Below are positions 55,276 to 64,000 of a stretch of DNA of 64,000 nucleotides, piece by piece; positions within the stretch are counted from its first letter, which is position 1; the number at the start of each line of letters is the position of its first letter. Below the pieces are notes generated by a model. That model ran no database searches, was not told the origin of the DNA, and worked only from the letters and a program-made list of their open reading frames with translations. The translations under genes and the position numbers were made by a program. This DNA is from Prauserella halophila (lineage in GTDB: Bacteria > Actinomycetota > Actinomycetes > Mycobacteriales > Pseudonocardiaceae). The DNA lies in NCBI RefSeq assembly GCF_024171895.1, contig NZ_JAMTCQ010000009.1, positions 37,318 through 101,317 on the forward strand. Direction: 5' to 3'.

Positions 55276-56943
55276 CTACTCGCGCGGACGCGGTGACGGC
55301 CGCGGTGGTGCCGTTGCCGCTGCTGCCGGTCCGCCTCGGCGGAGTGGGGAGACGGCCACCAGGACCGCACCGATCAGCAGCATCGCCGTACCCGTCCAGA
55401 AGATCGGCACCGACGCGTACGCACCGCTGGTCTGCGCCAGCTCGTCCGGAGCAGCGGGCGGGGCGGCGCCGCCACCCTCCGGCGGTGCCGCAGGCTCGGG
55501 CTTGCTGCAGTCGACGCCGCCGGTCGGCGCGTACGCACGCGCGATCTGCTCACCCAGCGACACCTGCGCCAGCGACGACGGAAGCTTGTCCGCCGCATCG
55601 CCCGGCAGCAGCTCCTTCAACTTCTCCGTCGGCAGGATCTGCAGGTCCAGCAGCCGCGCCGACGCTCCCTGCTGGTAGCCCTTGAACGGCTCGGCCTTCT
55701 CGTTGCCACGCTTGGTCAGCTCGGCGATGCTCAGCCGCAGCACGCCCAGATCGAGGACCTTCCCGGTCGCGGCGTCGCCCAGCGTCTTCACGCCGTCGTT
55801 GACCGTCTGGGCGAGATCGCCCACCACCGGTGCTTCCTTGACCTGGTCGTAGCCGGGCATGTCCTTCAGCTCCGGCGTCGGCATCCCGACCGGGATGTCG
55901 GCGGTGGGGTTCGCCGCGTCGAGAGTGAACAGCTCCTCGCCGTTGCGCTCGATCGTCAGCACCGGCGCCTCGTACTCGACCTTCGAGGTCTCCGCCTTAC
56001 CCGTCGACAGCACCCGCAGCGTCGGCTGGCTCGCGACCTTCACCGTCAGGCCGAGCGGCGTGCCCTTGAGGAGGTTGAGGTCGGCGACCTGCATGGTCGA
56101 GGTCGACTCGACGGCCTTGCGTTCGGTGCCCGGCATGTCGACCAGGCGCACCCGCGAGCGCGTGGACAGCGTGTTCGGGGCGCTGATCAGCGAGCCTTCG
56201 CCGTCGGCCGCGGGCTTGGCGTCCCGGGTGCGCTGGCCGGACAGCAGACCGCCGAGGTCGGCGAGCGAGCCGAGCGCGTTCAGCGCTTCCTCGTCGCCCG
56301 TGTCGGCGGCGCCGAGCTGCCCGAGGCCAGGCATCGTCGGGACCGTGTTCAGCAGCGATACGCTGGCCGCCGATGTCGAGGCGTCCGCGATCGTGCCGAC
56401 ACACGGACCCAGCTCCTCACTCCACCGCGCATGCGCCGTGCCGTTGAGCCCGCTGAGGTTGACCAGCGGGTTCTCCGGCGCGTTGAAGCCTGTCGACACG
56501 GGCTTCTCGTTGTCGGGCAGCGCCGTCTGGGTGGCCGTACCCGGTGTCGCCGGCGCGTTGCCCTTGACCGCAACACCTGCGGGCGACGCCGACGCGATCG
56601 AGTGCTCGTACGTCAGATACGACTCCGAATTGGCACGGGCGTTGGACAGCCCGAACCCACCTTCGAGGGCGGACTGTTTCGGTAGGTCCTCCTCGGCCCC
56701 GGGAAGGATGGCGTCCGTCGGCACGGCCTGCGGCAACAGCCGCACCATGCCGAGCGCGGTGCCCGCCTCGCCGACGGCCTTGCCCTTCGTCTCCGTCGGA
56801 TCCGAAGCGGGAGGGGCGTCCGGATCGGCCGGAGCCGGGACCGGGGTGGTAGGGATCGTCTGCCCGGCGGCGGGTGCGGCCGCCAGGACGACCATGGCGG
56901 CCGCAAGCGGCAGCGCTGCCGAGCGGGCCAGTCGTCGGCGCAT
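55276..56943 (-). CDS. Secreted, C-terminally membrane-anchored protein of unknown function
   Basis: Protein of 555 residues. A Sec signal (RRRLARSAALPLAAAMVVLAAAPAAG) leads to a Pro/Asp-rich segment, then a beta-rich domain of about 400 residues with repeated TV-type strands. Two cysteines (GPCVGT and DCSKPE) may pair. A Pro/Ala/Gly linker, one hydrophobic helix (VPIFWTGTAMLLIGAVLVAVS) and an Arg-rich end (PLRRGG...PRPRE) would keep it on the outer face of the membrane. I do not recognise the family. No sortase motif is present. Confidence 0.7.
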   Translation of the reverse strand: MRRRLARSAALPLAAAMVVLAAAPAAGQTIPTTPVPAPADPDAPPASDPTETKGKAVGEAGTALGMVRLLPQAVPTDAILPGAEEDLPKQSALEGGFGLSNARANSESYLTYEHSIASASPAGVAVKGNAPATPGTATQTALPDNEKPVSTGFNAPENPLVNLSGLNGTAHARWSEELGPCVGTIADASTSAASVSLLNTVPTMPGLGQLGAADTGDEEALNALGSLADLGGLLSGQRTRDAKPAADGEGSLISAPNTLSTRSRVRLVDMPGTERKAVESTSTMQVADLNLLKGTPLGLTVKVASQPTLRVLSTGKAETSKVEYEAPVLTIERNGEELFTLDAANPTADIPVGMPTPELKDMPGYDQVKEAPVVGDLAQTVNDGVKTLGDAATGKVLDLGVLRLSIAELTKRGNEKAEPFKGYQQGASARLLDLQILPTEKLKELLPGDAADKLPSSLAQVSLGEQIARAYAPTGGVDCSKPEPAAPPEGGGAAPPAAPDELAQTSGAYASVPIFWTGTAMLLIGAVLVAVSPLRRGGPAAAATAPPRPSPRPRE

Positions 56944-57076
56944 AGTGGTTGGTCCTCCAGTGCAGGTGGAGCCGGTCGGGGTTGGCTATGCCTGTTTGAT
57001 CCTGTAACGAGCGAGGGGGGCGTCGGTGACGCACGAGCGTCCGGTATAGTTTGCTGCGCACGGACAAAGATTCCGC

Positions 57077-57150
57077 GCCGCCTTAGCTCAGACGGCCAGA
57101 GCAACGCACTCGTAATGCGTAGGTCACCGGTTCGAATCCGGTAGGCGGCT
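57077..57150 (+). tRNA. tRNA-Thr (anticodon CGT)
   Basis: Acceptor GCCGCCT (57077-57083) pairs with AGGCGGC (57143-57149). The D arm has AGCTCAGACGGCCAGAGC, the anticodon loop CTCGTAA gives anticodon CGT (reads ACG, Thr), and the T arm is CCGGTTCGAATCCGG. No CCA is encoded. The length is 74 bases. It is transcribed opposite to both flanking protein genes. Confidence 0.96.
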
Positions 57151-57155
57151 CGCCC

Positions 57156-57190
57156 GAAGGCGCCCCATGCTCGTCGCGTGGGGCGCCTTC
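57156..57190 (+). terminator. Terminator of tRNA-Thr
   Basis: GAAGGCGCCCCA (57156-57167) pairs perfectly with TGGGGCGCCTTC (57179-57190), six bases after the tRNA end. Confidence 0.8.
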
Positions 57191-57564
57191 GCTGTGTTCG
57201 GGCATCGCAGATGTCTTCTGGGGGCGTGGCCCCCAGACCCCCGCCCGGGGAGTCCCCCGGACCCCCATCGCTGTGGTCACCTTGGTCCGGTCCGACTCCG
57301 GGGCGTTGTTCGGCGCGGGTTGGGTTGCTCGCTTCGCATCGCCGGTTGCGTTGGGTGGTCGCCGGGTTTCGGGGTGACGGTTCGCGGAGTGGGGTGCTGG
57401 AGCCGGGGGTGTGGTTGCGTTGGGTTTGCTCGCTTCGCATCGCCTGTGCGGTGTTGAGTGGGTCGTTGTTGTGACGTGGGGGTGGTCAGTCCTCACTCGG
57501 TGGCAGCCGCGGCCGGCTCAGTTGGTGAAGAACGACCCCAGCTCGCCGGGGCGCACGAACGAAC
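57191..57564. other. 374-bp gene-free region after tRNA-Thr
   Basis: Starts with a G/C-rich palindromic element (TGGGGGCGTGGCCCCCAGA, about 57219-57237, then ACCCCCGCCCGGGGAGT), a kind often found in actinobacterial intergenic DNA. Two imperfect direct repeats follow around TTGCTCGCTTCGCATCGCC at about 57329 and 57427, 98 bases apart. No gene, integrase remnant or attachment-site duplication of the tRNA 3' end was found. Confidence 0.5.
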
Positions 57565-57597
57565 GCGGGGGCCTTCCGCCGAACGGAAAGCCCCCGC
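57565..57597 (-). terminator. Terminator of polyester hydrolase gene
   Basis: GCGGGGGC pairs with (G)CCCCCGC and, after one mismatch, TTCCG with CGGAA around a 5-base loop. It lies 14 bases past the stop codon of the minus-strand hydrolase gene. Confidence 0.75.
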
Positions 57598-57610
57598 GCC
57601 TCGTCAGCGG

Positions 57611-58477
57611 TCAGTACTGGCAGGTGTCGCGGTACTCGGCGATGTCCCGGTCGTCCGGCGCCGGGCACAGGAACTGTGCATAGCGTTCGTCGTCGTCGAG
57701 GAACAGCTTGAACCACGACAGCGTGTACTTCGCCGTCGTCGTGTCCGGCGAGTTGGGGAAGAAGTGGTTGGCGTTCTCCAACTCCATGTACGCCTTGTCA
57801 GTGCTGTCGGGGATCGACTCGTAGAACGGCTCCGAGTGGCGCCGCACCGATGCGACCGAATCGGACTCGCCGCCGATGATGAACGTCGGCGTCGTCAGCC
57901 CCGAGAAGTCCTTCCTCGTGTGCCACGGCGCGAACGGCACCGCCGCGTCGATGTCCGGGTTCTCCAGCGCGGCCTCGAGCGTTCCGCCACCACCCATCGA
58001 ATGCCCGGCGACGCCGAGCCGGTCCGGGTCGATGCGGTCGGCCACGTCGCTGTCCTGCGTGAGGTAGTCCAGCGCGGCGTTCAGCTGCTCGGCCCGGCTG
58101 CCGGGCTGGTCGTAACGGCTGTCGGTGTCGATCGTCAACACGACGAAACCCTGCGAAGCCAGCCGCGGCCCGAACCACGCGATGCTCGACTCGCTCGCCG
58201 TGTAACCGGGGGAGATCGCGATCGCTGCGAACGTGCCCTCGTCGGTCGCCGTCGGGGAGTAGATCGTCCCACCGCCGAACCCGCGCACCAGGCTCGACAC
58301 ACGATCCTCCTCGACGTCGAACGGCCCCCGTGGAGCCTCGATGCTGTCCTCCGTCGGATCCGGGCCGTGCTGATCCGTGCCCGCCGCGTGGGCGGCCTGC
58401 CCGGCAGGGCCGATGAAGGCGGTCGTGAGCGCAAGCGCGGCCGCCGACAGGAGCGTCGTCGCTCTCGTTCGTCGCAC
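57611..58477 (-). CDS. Secreted polyester hydrolase/cutinase, Cut190-like (PETase-type)
   Basis: Alpha/beta hydrolase of 288 residues with a signal peptide (RRTRATTLLSAAALALTTAFIGPAGQAAHA). The mature part begins GPDPTEDSIEAPRGPF and closely resembles Cut190 of Saccharomonospora viridis and other actinobacterial PET hydrolases as I remember them. Triad: S160 (GHSMGGG), D206 (GGESDS), H238 (NANHFFPN). Substrate-cleft residues Y92 (PGYTAS), M161 and W185 are in place, and C271/C286 give the C-terminal disulfide. GAGGAGGAAC precedes GTG 58477. Divergent from a large LuxR regulator. Confidence 0.92.
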   Translation of the reverse strand: MRRTRATTLLSAAALALTTAFIGPAGQAAHAAGTDQHGPDPTEDSIEAPRGPFDVEEDRVSSLVRGFGGGTIYSPTATDEGTFAAIAISPGYTASESSIAWFGPRLASQGFVVLTIDTDSRYDQPGSRAEQLNAALDYLTQDSDVADRIDPDRLGVAGHSMGGGGTLEAALENPDIDAAVPFAPWHTRKDFSGLTTPTFIIGGESDSVASVRRHSEPFYESIPDSTDKAYMELENANHFFPNSPDTTTAKYTLSWFKLFLDDDERYAQFLCPAPDDRDIAEYRDTCQY

Positions 58478-58643
58478 TGTTCCTCCTCGAATTCCGGTGA
58501 GTCCGGCTTCTGGCCCGATCACTCTCACCCGGCACCGCGGCGCTGCGCATCGGTGTAATCACCAGGGGTGTGTGAGAAGGTTACCGGCGGGTTCCTTGAT
58601 CTTCCGTACGCCGGGACGACGGCCTTTCCAAGGGCGGAGGGCT

Positions 58644-61256
58644 ATGGCTGCAGCCATCATGGGCAGGGACGACGTCGAAGTTCGCCTCGCGGCGCTCGGC
58701 GACGACGTCGGCTCGGGACGCGGGGGCGCGCTCGTGCTCACCGGCGCCCGCGGCATGGGCAGGACCACCCTGCTGCAGTCCGTGCCGACGGGCGGGCCGG
58801 TGCGGATCGCAACGGTCACCGGCATCGCGGCCGAGTCCGAGCTCCCGTGGGCGGGTCTGCACCGGCTGTGCGCGTCCGCGGGGATCGCGACCTGCACCGC
58901 GGGCGACGTCGCGCAGCGCGCCACGGAGTTGTACGAGCACCTGGCGGCCTGCGGGCCCGTGCTGTGCCTCGTCGACGATGCCCACCTGCTCGACGCCGGA
59001 TCCCTCGACGTGCTGGCGTTCGTGGCGCGCAGATGCGTGCGGGGTTCGGTCGGGGTGGTGTTCACGGTCCCGCTCGCGGCGCCCGAGGAGGACCGGCTGG
59101 CCGGCCTCGACGTCGAACCACTCCCGCCGCTGACCGACGACGAAGCCCTGCGCCTCGTGCCGGGGCGGATCGCCGAATCCGTCGCCGCCGAGCTGGTCGA
59201 GACCGCCGGCGGGAACCCGTCCGACCTGCTGGAACTCGTCGACTCCCTCACCGCGGCGCAGGCCGCAGGCAGGCAGCCGCCGCCACGCGAGCTGCCGGCG
59301 GGAGGACGTGGCCGGGACGCCGTGGTGCGCACCTTCCGGGGCTTGTCCGAGGCTGCGCGTGCACTCGTGCTGCGGGCCGCGTGTGCCGAGCCGCCCGATC
59401 CGTCCGAGCCGTTCGAGGGGGTCGGGGCCGCCGACGGCCCCGTGCTCGCCGAGGTGCAGCGCTGCGGGCTGGTGCGGATGACGGCCGAGGGGGTCCGCGC
59501 GGTCAGCCCGGTCGTCGGTGCCACCGTGTACGCCGCGGCGTCCCACACCGAACGCAGAGCGGCGCACGCCTCGCTCACCGCGTCCCTGGATCCGCAGCGC
59601 CACCGCGCCGCATGGGAGTGGCACCGGGCCCGCGCCGAGGGCCGCACCGACGTGGCCGACCGGCTCGCCGCGGTGGCCGGTGACAACCCGGACACGTCCG
59701 CGCTTGCCTGGTACCGGGCCGCGCGGCTTACCCCTCCCGGCCCCGCGAAGGCCGAACGGCTGTGGCGCGCCGCCTGCCGGTACTGGGCGGAGGGACGCGC
59801 CGGAGCGGCGCGCAGGCTGCTGTGGCACGCCCGTGAGCACGCACCGTCCGGTGCGGTGGCGGGCCGGGTCCTCGCCGCCACCGGCGAGATCGAACTCAGG
59901 GACGGAGCTCCCGAGGTCGCTGCGCACCAGCTCGTGCTCGCCGCGCAGAGCCTGCCCGTCGACGAGGCGGCCGATGCGTACCTGCTCGCGGCCGAAGCGC
60001 GCCGCACCGCCGCCGACGGCTGCGGCTACGCCGAGACGGCCACCAGGGCCGCGACGACGGAAACGCTGGTGGCGACGCATCTCGCTGGCATGGCCGCGAT
60101 GTGGTCCCGGGACTACGCGGATGCCGCCGCGGCCTTGCGGTGGGTGCTGGACGAGGCGGGCGACGACGTCCGCGGAGCTCTGTGCGCGGCGGAGGCCGCG
60201 GTGACCCTCGGCCGTCCAGGGGCGGCGCACGACCGGGCGGCCGCCGCGGTCGCCCGGGCCCGCGGCGGTGACCGCCCGACCCTGCTGCCCACGGCGCTGT
60301 TCCAGTTCTCGCTCACGTCGGCGCTGCTCGACCGTCCGCACGCCGCGGTCGAGGCGAGCGGGGAAGGCGTCGCGCTGGCCGTGGCGAGTGGGCAGCGCAA
60401 CACGGCGGCCGAGCACGAGGTGCTCGCGGGCCTGGGACACGTCTCGCTCGGCGACCGCGACGCGGCACTGGCGCGGGTGGCATCGGCGCAGGACCGGATC
60501 GACCGCGTCGGGCTCCGACGCGCGGCCGCGCTCGCCGAGTGGGTACGCGGGTGCGCCGACCTGCTCGACGACCGGCCCGCCGACGCGTTCCGGCGGTTGA
60601 ACGCACTGTTCGTCCCCGGAACGGGCCGGTCGACGGTGCAGGTCGCCGCGATTCCGCAGCTCGTCGAATCCGCGATCCGGTGCGGCGAGTCCGACGGCGC
60701 ACGACGGGCGCTCGAACGGTACGAGACGTGGGCGGAGTCGACGGGGACCGGCGTGTGGCTCGCGCTCGCGCACCGGTGCCGGGCGTTGCTTGAGGCCGAT
60801 CCGGCGACGGCGGAGGCGCAGTTCCGCAACGCCATCGAGCTCCAGCGGTCCGGTGGTATGACGCTGGAACTCGCCCGCACGGAGCTGGCGTACGCCAGGG
60901 CGCTGCGGCGACAGCGCCGCAACCGTGAGGCACGTTCGGTGCTGCGCGACGCCTTCCGCCTCGCCGACGACGCGGGAGCCGGCTACTGGGCGGCGCAGAT
61001 CCGCGACGAGCTGCGCGCCGCGGGTGACCGTGCCGAGGAAGCTGTGCCGTCGTCGGCCGAAGGTCTGACGCCGCAACAGGAACGCATCGCCCGGTTGGTC
61101 GCGGACGGACGGACGAACCGGGAGGTCGCGGAACGGCTCGCGATCTCCCGGCGCACCGTCGAACACCATCTGCGCAACATCTTCGTCCGGCTCGGCGTGC
61201 GCTCGCGGGTGGAACTCGTCGCGGCCGTGTCCGGGTCCTCGCCCCGGAACGCGTGA
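58644..61256 (+). CDS. Large ATP-binding LuxR-family (LAL) regulator
   Basis: Regulator of 870 residues. The N-terminal AAA/STAND ATPase has GARGMGRTT at residues 34-42 (Arg in place of the P-loop Lys) and Walker B LCLVDDAHLLD. A long helical TPR-like middle follows. The C-terminal LuxR helix-turn-helix is LTPQQERIARLVADGRTNREVAERLAISRRTVEHHLRNIFVRLGV. It is divergent from the polyester hydrolase gene with 166 bases between, so it may regulate it. The start codon lies in a 14-bp perfect palindrome (ATGGCTGCAGCCAT), preceded by GGAGG. Confidence 0.88.
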   Translation: MAAAIMGRDDVEVRLAALGDDVGSGRGGALVLTGARGMGRTTLLQSVPTGGPVRIATVTGIAAESELPWAGLHRLCASAGIATCTAGDVAQRATELYEHLAACGPVLCLVDDAHLLDAGSLDVLAFVARRCVRGSVGVVFTVPLAAPEEDRLAGLDVEPLPPLTDDEALRLVPGRIAESVAAELVETAGGNPSDLLELVDSLTAAQAAGRQPPPRELPAGGRGRDAVVRTFRGLSEAARALVLRAACAEPPDPSEPFEGVGAADGPVLAEVQRCGLVRMTAEGVRAVSPVVGATVYAAASHTERRAAHASLTASLDPQRHRAAWEWHRARAEGRTDVADRLAAVAGDNPDTSALAWYRAARLTPPGPAKAERLWRAACRYWAEGRAGAARRLLWHAREHAPSGAVAGRVLAATGEIELRDGAPEVAAHQLVLAAQSLPVDEAADAYLLAAEARRTAADGCGYAETATRAATTETLVATHLAGMAAMWSRDYADAAAALRWVLDEAGDDVRGALCAAEAAVTLGRPGAAHDRAAAAVARARGGDRPTLLPTALFQFSLTSALLDRPHAAVEASGEGVALAVASGQRNTAAEHEVLAGLGHVSLGDRDAALARVASAQDRIDRVGLRRAAALAEWVRGCADLLDDRPADAFRRLNALFVPGTGRSTVQVAAIPQLVESAIRCGESDGARRALERYETWAESTGTGVWLALAHRCRALLEADPATAEAQFRNAIELQRSGGMTLELARTELAYARALRRQRRNREARSVLRDAFRLADDAGAGYWAAQIRDELRAAGDRAEEAVPSSAEGLTPQQERIARLVADGRTNREVAERLAISRRTVEHHLRNIFVRLGVRSRVELVAAVSGSSPRNA

Positions 61257-61399
61257 CGACGGAGCTGACGGGTATCGGCTCGTGCAGGTTCGTGCGGGCT
61301 CGTGCCGGCGGCTCTGCGTGCCCTGCGGCCGGGAACCGGACGTCCGGTGTGACGCACGTCCGGTCACCCGGACGGGAGGCCGCATCTACGCTGTCGCCC

Positions 61400-61939
61400 A
61401 TGCCGATGTTCGAGTTCGAAGGTAAGCGTCCCTCCGTCCACCCCGAGGCGTGGATCGCCCCGACGGCCACGCTGGTGGGCGACGTCGTCGTCGAGCAGGG
61501 CGCGTCGGTCTGGTACGGCGTCGTCGTGCGTGCCGATTTCGGGCGCATCGTCATCCGTGAGGGTGCCAATGTGCAGGACAACTCGGTACTGCACGTCAAC
61601 GACGGGGTGTGTGAGGTCGGGGCGAACGCCACCGTGGGACATTCGTGCATCGTCCACGACTGCACCGTCGGGGAGCAGGCGCTCATCGGCAACGCCGCCA
61701 CGGTCCTCGACAAGGCGACCGTCGGTGCGCGCACACTCGTCGCCGCGGGCGCCACCGTCACGCCCGGCACCGAGGTGCCGTCCGAGGTCATCGCGATGGG
61801 CAGCCCCGCGAAGAAGTTCGTGCCACTGACGGACTCGGCCCGGGGCTGGGTCGACCACAACGCCGCGGTCTACCAGGAGCTCGCCCGCCGTCACGCCGTC
61901 GGTGTCGAAGAACTCGCCGAGCCCGACCGGCCCGCGTAG
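61400..61939 (+). CDS. Gamma-class carbonic anhydrase-like protein
   Basis: Left-handed beta-helix protein of 179 residues with hexapeptide repeats. Metal-ligand histidines are present: one in VQDNSVLHVN and two in VGHSCIVHDC, as in CamH/YrdA-type proteins. The start is ATG 61400; a TACGCT -10-like box 14 bases before it suggests a leaderless message. Carbonic anhydrase activity is possible but not certain for this subgroup. The next gene, a BenE-like carrier, follows after 89 bases. Confidence 0.87.
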   Translation: MPMFEFEGKRPSVHPEAWIAPTATLVGDVVVEQGASVWYGVVVRADFGRIVIREGANVQDNSVLHVNDGVCEVGANATVGHSCIVHDCTVGEQALIGNAATVLDKATVGARTLVAAGATVTPGTEVPSEVIAMGSPAKKFVPLTDSARGWVDHNAAVYQELARRHAVGVEELAEPDRPA

Positions 61940-62028
61940 ACAACCGGTGACCGTCCGCCGCGACCGGCCCGCCGACCGCGGGCCGGTCGCACGAGCGAAG
62001 TGAGCGACAACAGCATGAGCACCACCGC

Positions 62029-63213
62029 ATGACGGTCCCGAAGACACTCGTGCACCGGGCGTTTCCGCCGACCGCCGTGGCTGCGGGCCTGATCTCGGTG
62101 CTCGTCGCCGTCACCAGCACGGCCGCGATCGTCTTCTCCGCCGCACGGGCAGCAGGAGCGTCGCCGGCCGAGGTGACGTCGTGGATGCTCGCCGTGTGCG
62201 TGGGCATGGGCGTCACCTCCATCGGCCTGTCGCTGCGCTACCGCGCGCCGATCGTCACCGCCTGGTCCACTCCGGGCGCCGCGTTGCTGGCCGCGAGCCT
62301 GCACGGGGTGTCCATGCCGCAGGCGATCGGCGCGTTCGTCGTGTCGGCCGCGCTGATCACGTTGACCGGGCTCACCGGCTGGTTCGAACGAGTCATGAAC
62401 CGCATCCCGGTGGCGCTCGCCTCCGGACTGCTGGCCGGGGTTCTCGTGCAGTTCGGCATCGACCTGTTCGGCGAACTGGAGACGAGTTTCGCCGTCGTGT
62501 TCCCGATGCTGCTGGCGTACCTGCTGGCGCGGCGGTGGGTGCCCCGCTACGCCGTGCTGGTGGCGCTCGCCGTCGGCGTCGCGGCGACGGCCGTCACCGG
62601 GACGCTGCAGCTCGACCGGGTCGACCTCGCGTTCGGGGCTCCCGTGTTCACGATGCCGGAGTTCGACTGGCAGGTGATCATCAGTGTCGGACTGCCGCTG
62701 TACATCGTGACGATGGCGTCGCAGAACCTGCCCGGAGTCGCGGTGCTGCGCGGTGACGGCTACACCGACGTGCCGTTGTCGCCGGTCATCGGCACCACGG
62801 GCGTGGCGAATCTGCTGCTCGCGCCGTTCGGCTGCTTCGGGCTGAACCTCGCCGCCATCACCGCGGCGATCTGCACCGGACCGCAGGCGCTCGAGGACCG
62901 CAGCCGCCGCTACCTCGCCGCGGTGTGGGCCGGCCTCTTCTACCTGGGCATCGGCGTGTTCGCGGGCACGGTCGGCTCGCTGCTCGGCGCCCTCCCCGAA
63001 GCGTTGATCATCGGCATCAGCGGCCTCGGCCTGCTCGCCACGATCACGGGCTCGCTCACCGCGGCGCTCGGCGACGACCGGTGGCGCGAACCGGCCGTCG
63101 TGACGTTCCTGGCCACGGCGTCCGGCGTGACCCTGCTTGGCATCGGTTCGGCGTTCTGGGGACTGCTCGCGGGCGTGCTCACGGCGTTGATCACCCAACG
63201 GCGCCGGTCCTGA
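62029..63213 (+). CDS. benE: BenE-family transporter
   Basis: Membrane protein of 394 residues with about 12 helices and the BenE pattern: VTAWSTPGAALLA, NRIPVALASGLLAGVLV, QNLPGVAVLRGDGYTDVPLSPVIGTTG, and LLAPFGCFGLNLAAITAAICTG. The family is named for benzoate uptake, but no aromatic degradation genes are near, so the substrate is open. It ends eight bases before the paired palindromic element that separates it from ppa. Confidence 0.88.
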   Translation: MTVPKTLVHRAFPPTAVAAGLISVLVAVTSTAAIVFSAARAAGASPAEVTSWMLAVCVGMGVTSIGLSLRYRAPIVTAWSTPGAALLAASLHGVSMPQAIGAFVVSAALITLTGLTGWFERVMNRIPVALASGLLAGVLVQFGIDLFGELETSFAVVFPMLLAYLLARRWVPRYAVLVALAVGVAATAVTGTLQLDRVDLAFGAPVFTMPEFDWQVIISVGLPLYIVTMASQNLPGVAVLRGDGYTDVPLSPVIGTTGVANLLLAPFGCFGLNLAAITAAICTGPQALEDRSRRYLAAVWAGLFYLGIGVFAGTVGSLLGALPEALIIGISGLGLLATITGSLTAALGDDRWREPAVVTFLATASGVTLLGIGSAFWGLLAGVLTALITQRRRS

Positions 63214-63220
63214 GGAAAGC

Positions 63221-63273
63221 GCCCCGAAGGGACCCTTCGGGGCGTTGAGTGCCCCCAAGGTGCCCTTCGGGGC
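63221..63273. repeat. Double palindromic module between convergent genes
   Basis: Two 23-base palindromes (63221-63243 and 63251-63273) with arms such as GCCCCGAAGG/CCTTCGGGGC, separated by GTTGAGT, which is nearly the reverse complement of the spacer in the element at 7787-7839. It follows benE and faces ppa. Confidence 0.88.
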
Positions 63274-63290
63274 AACGGACCGGGCACGAA

Positions 63291-63323
63291 AAAGGGGATC
63301 CGGCCCGGGTGGTCGGATCCCCT
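63291..63323 (-). terminator. Rho-independent terminator of ppa
   Basis: On the minus strand AAGGGGATCCG pairs with CGGATCCCCTT around an 11-base loop and is followed by TTT CGTG, a short U-tract. It begins 22 bases after the ppa stop. Confidence 0.9.
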
Positions 63324-63345
63324 TGAACGATCTTGCGGGTGCGGC

Positions 63346-63861
63346 TCAGTGCTTGCCGGCGTCGGCAGCTTCCTTCTCGAGGCGCTCACGCTCGCGCTCC
63401 AGCGAACGCTCGATCTCGGCCTCGGCCTCCATCCGGCCGACCCAGGAGGAACCCTCGACGCTCTTGGCGGGCTCGAGGTCCTTGTACACCTGGAAGAAGT
63501 GCTCGATCTCGAGCTTGTGGAACTCGTTCAGGTGGTGGATGTCCCGCAGGTGGTCGTTCCGCGGGTCGCCGGTCGGCACGGCCAGCACCTTGTCGTCCGG
63601 GCCCTTCTCGTCGCGCATGCGGAACATGCCCACGGCGCGGCACTTGACCAGGCAGCCGGGGAAGGTCGGCTGCTGCACGAGGACGAGCACGTCGAGCGGG
63701 TCGCCGTCCTGGCCGAGCGTGTTGTCGATGAAGCCGTAGTCGGCCGGGTACTGGGTGGCCGTGAAGAGCGTCCGGTCCAACTTGATCCGGCCCGTCTCGT
63801 GGTCCACCTCGTACTTGTTGCGCTCCCCGCGGGGGATCTCGATCGTGACGTCGAAGTCCAC
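63346..63861 (-). CDS. ppa: Inorganic pyrophosphatase (family I)
   Basis: Soluble pyrophosphatase of 171 residues that hydrolyses PPi to phosphate. Active-site segments include [42 protein letters not shown] and the metal-binding aspartates in [11 protein letters not shown], with KDLEPAK near the end. The His in KYEVDH is the one noted in the M. tuberculosis enzyme Rv3628. The C-terminal helix is strongly charged ([18 protein letters not shown]). The start is GTG 63861. Confidence 0.96.
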   Translation of the reverse strand: MDFDVTIEIPRGERNKYEVDHETGRIKLDRTLFTATQYPADYGFIDNTLGQDGDPLDVLVLVQQPTFPGCLVKCRAVGMFRMRDEKGPDDKVLAVPTGDPRNDHLRDIHHLNEFHKLEIEHFFQVYKDLEPAKSVEGSSWVGRMEAEAEIERSLERERERLEKEAADAGKH

Positions 63862-64000
63862 GGCGTCCTCGCTTGATCTCGTCGGCGCCGCGTCGCCCGC
63901 GGCTGAAAATGTCAGGTCCTTACCCGATCAGTGTGGCCCACCACTCGGTCATGTAGCACTAAGGATGGCACTAGTGTGATGTCTGCCCCGTTCGAGTGGC
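63862..64000. other. ppa upstream region at window edge
   Basis: Contains the ppa promoter on the minus strand; TAGTGC and CATCCTTAGTGCTACATG near 63950-63970 offer AT-richer -10 candidates. The next gene is not in view. Confidence 0.4.

Noticed and set aside
57077-57237. tRNA-Thr as an attachment site of an integrated element
   Set aside because: No integrase, no direct repeat of the tRNA 3' end, and the flanking genes look like ordinary chromosome.

Overview
The window is high-GC actinobacterial chromosome. I infer the family Pseudonocardiaceae (Saccharomonospora/Prauserella/Amycolatopsis side), from three things: a Cut190-like polyester hydrolase, dispersed GCCCCGAAGG palindromes, and gene order. 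The order is largely that of the Mycobacterium tuberculosis Rv3681c to Rv3644c segment: whiB4, the two ArsA/Get3-like ATPases, DUF4177, ridA, a metallo-beta-lactamase protein, crp/glxR, a membrane protein, nth, a thioredoxin, a CoA-type Nudix, marP, ephE, a DUF1469-like protein, acs, a HAD-IB phosphatase, 6C RNA, ssd, the tad genes, a helicase, topA and holB. ppa closes the window. No plasmid, phage, integrase, transposase or CRISPR was seen; the only RNA genes seen are one tRNA-Thr and the 6C RNA.

Layout. 1-7.8 kb: whiB4-like gene, ATPase pair, ridA, two related genes of unknown function, Nudix and MBL enzymes. 7.8-16.4 kb: MFS transporter, a long gene-free stretch with a strong hairpin, crp, and a translationally coupled run nth-tlpA-nudix-marP, then an alpha/beta hydrolase-fold protein without its nucleophile and a small membrane protein. 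16.5-25.3 kb: POT peptide transporter, OsmC protein, AT-hook-like protein, L,D-transpeptidase lipoprotein, a secreted choice-of-anchor-like protein, acetyl-CoA synthetase, and a phosphoribosyltransferase coupled to a degenerate Fic-like protein. 25.3-32.5 kb: an exported and cytoplasmic peptidoglycan salvage set (NagZ, NamZ, a YbbE-like serine hydrolase, an RpiR regulator, MurQ) without a PTS transporter. 33.2-41.1 kb: HAD-IB phosphatase, 6C RNA, two DnaA boxes, Ssd, TadA/B/C, pilin-like DUF4244, TadE-like and TadG-like proteins, and a small prim-pol domain protein. 41-55 kb: MrfA/YprA-like helicase, K+-independent proton pyrophosphatase, lipoprotein, topoisomerase I, membrane protein, an MFS/thymidylate-kinase-like fusion coupled to holB. 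55-64 kb: a secreted anchored protein, tRNA-Thr, polyester hydrolase divergent from a large LuxR regulator, gamma carbonic anhydrase, BenE-type transporter, inorganic pyrophosphatase.

Recurring themes. Many operons are joined by GTGA, ATGA or TGATG stop/start overlaps. Several proteins keep a fold but lose a key residue (pseudo-Fic, pseudo-thymidylate kinase, Ala for the nucleophile in the EphE-like protein, deviant P-loops). Convergent gene pairs are separated by palindromic modules. Short tandem repeats with a period of exactly 15 bp recur at ten or so unrelated places, both coding and non-coding.
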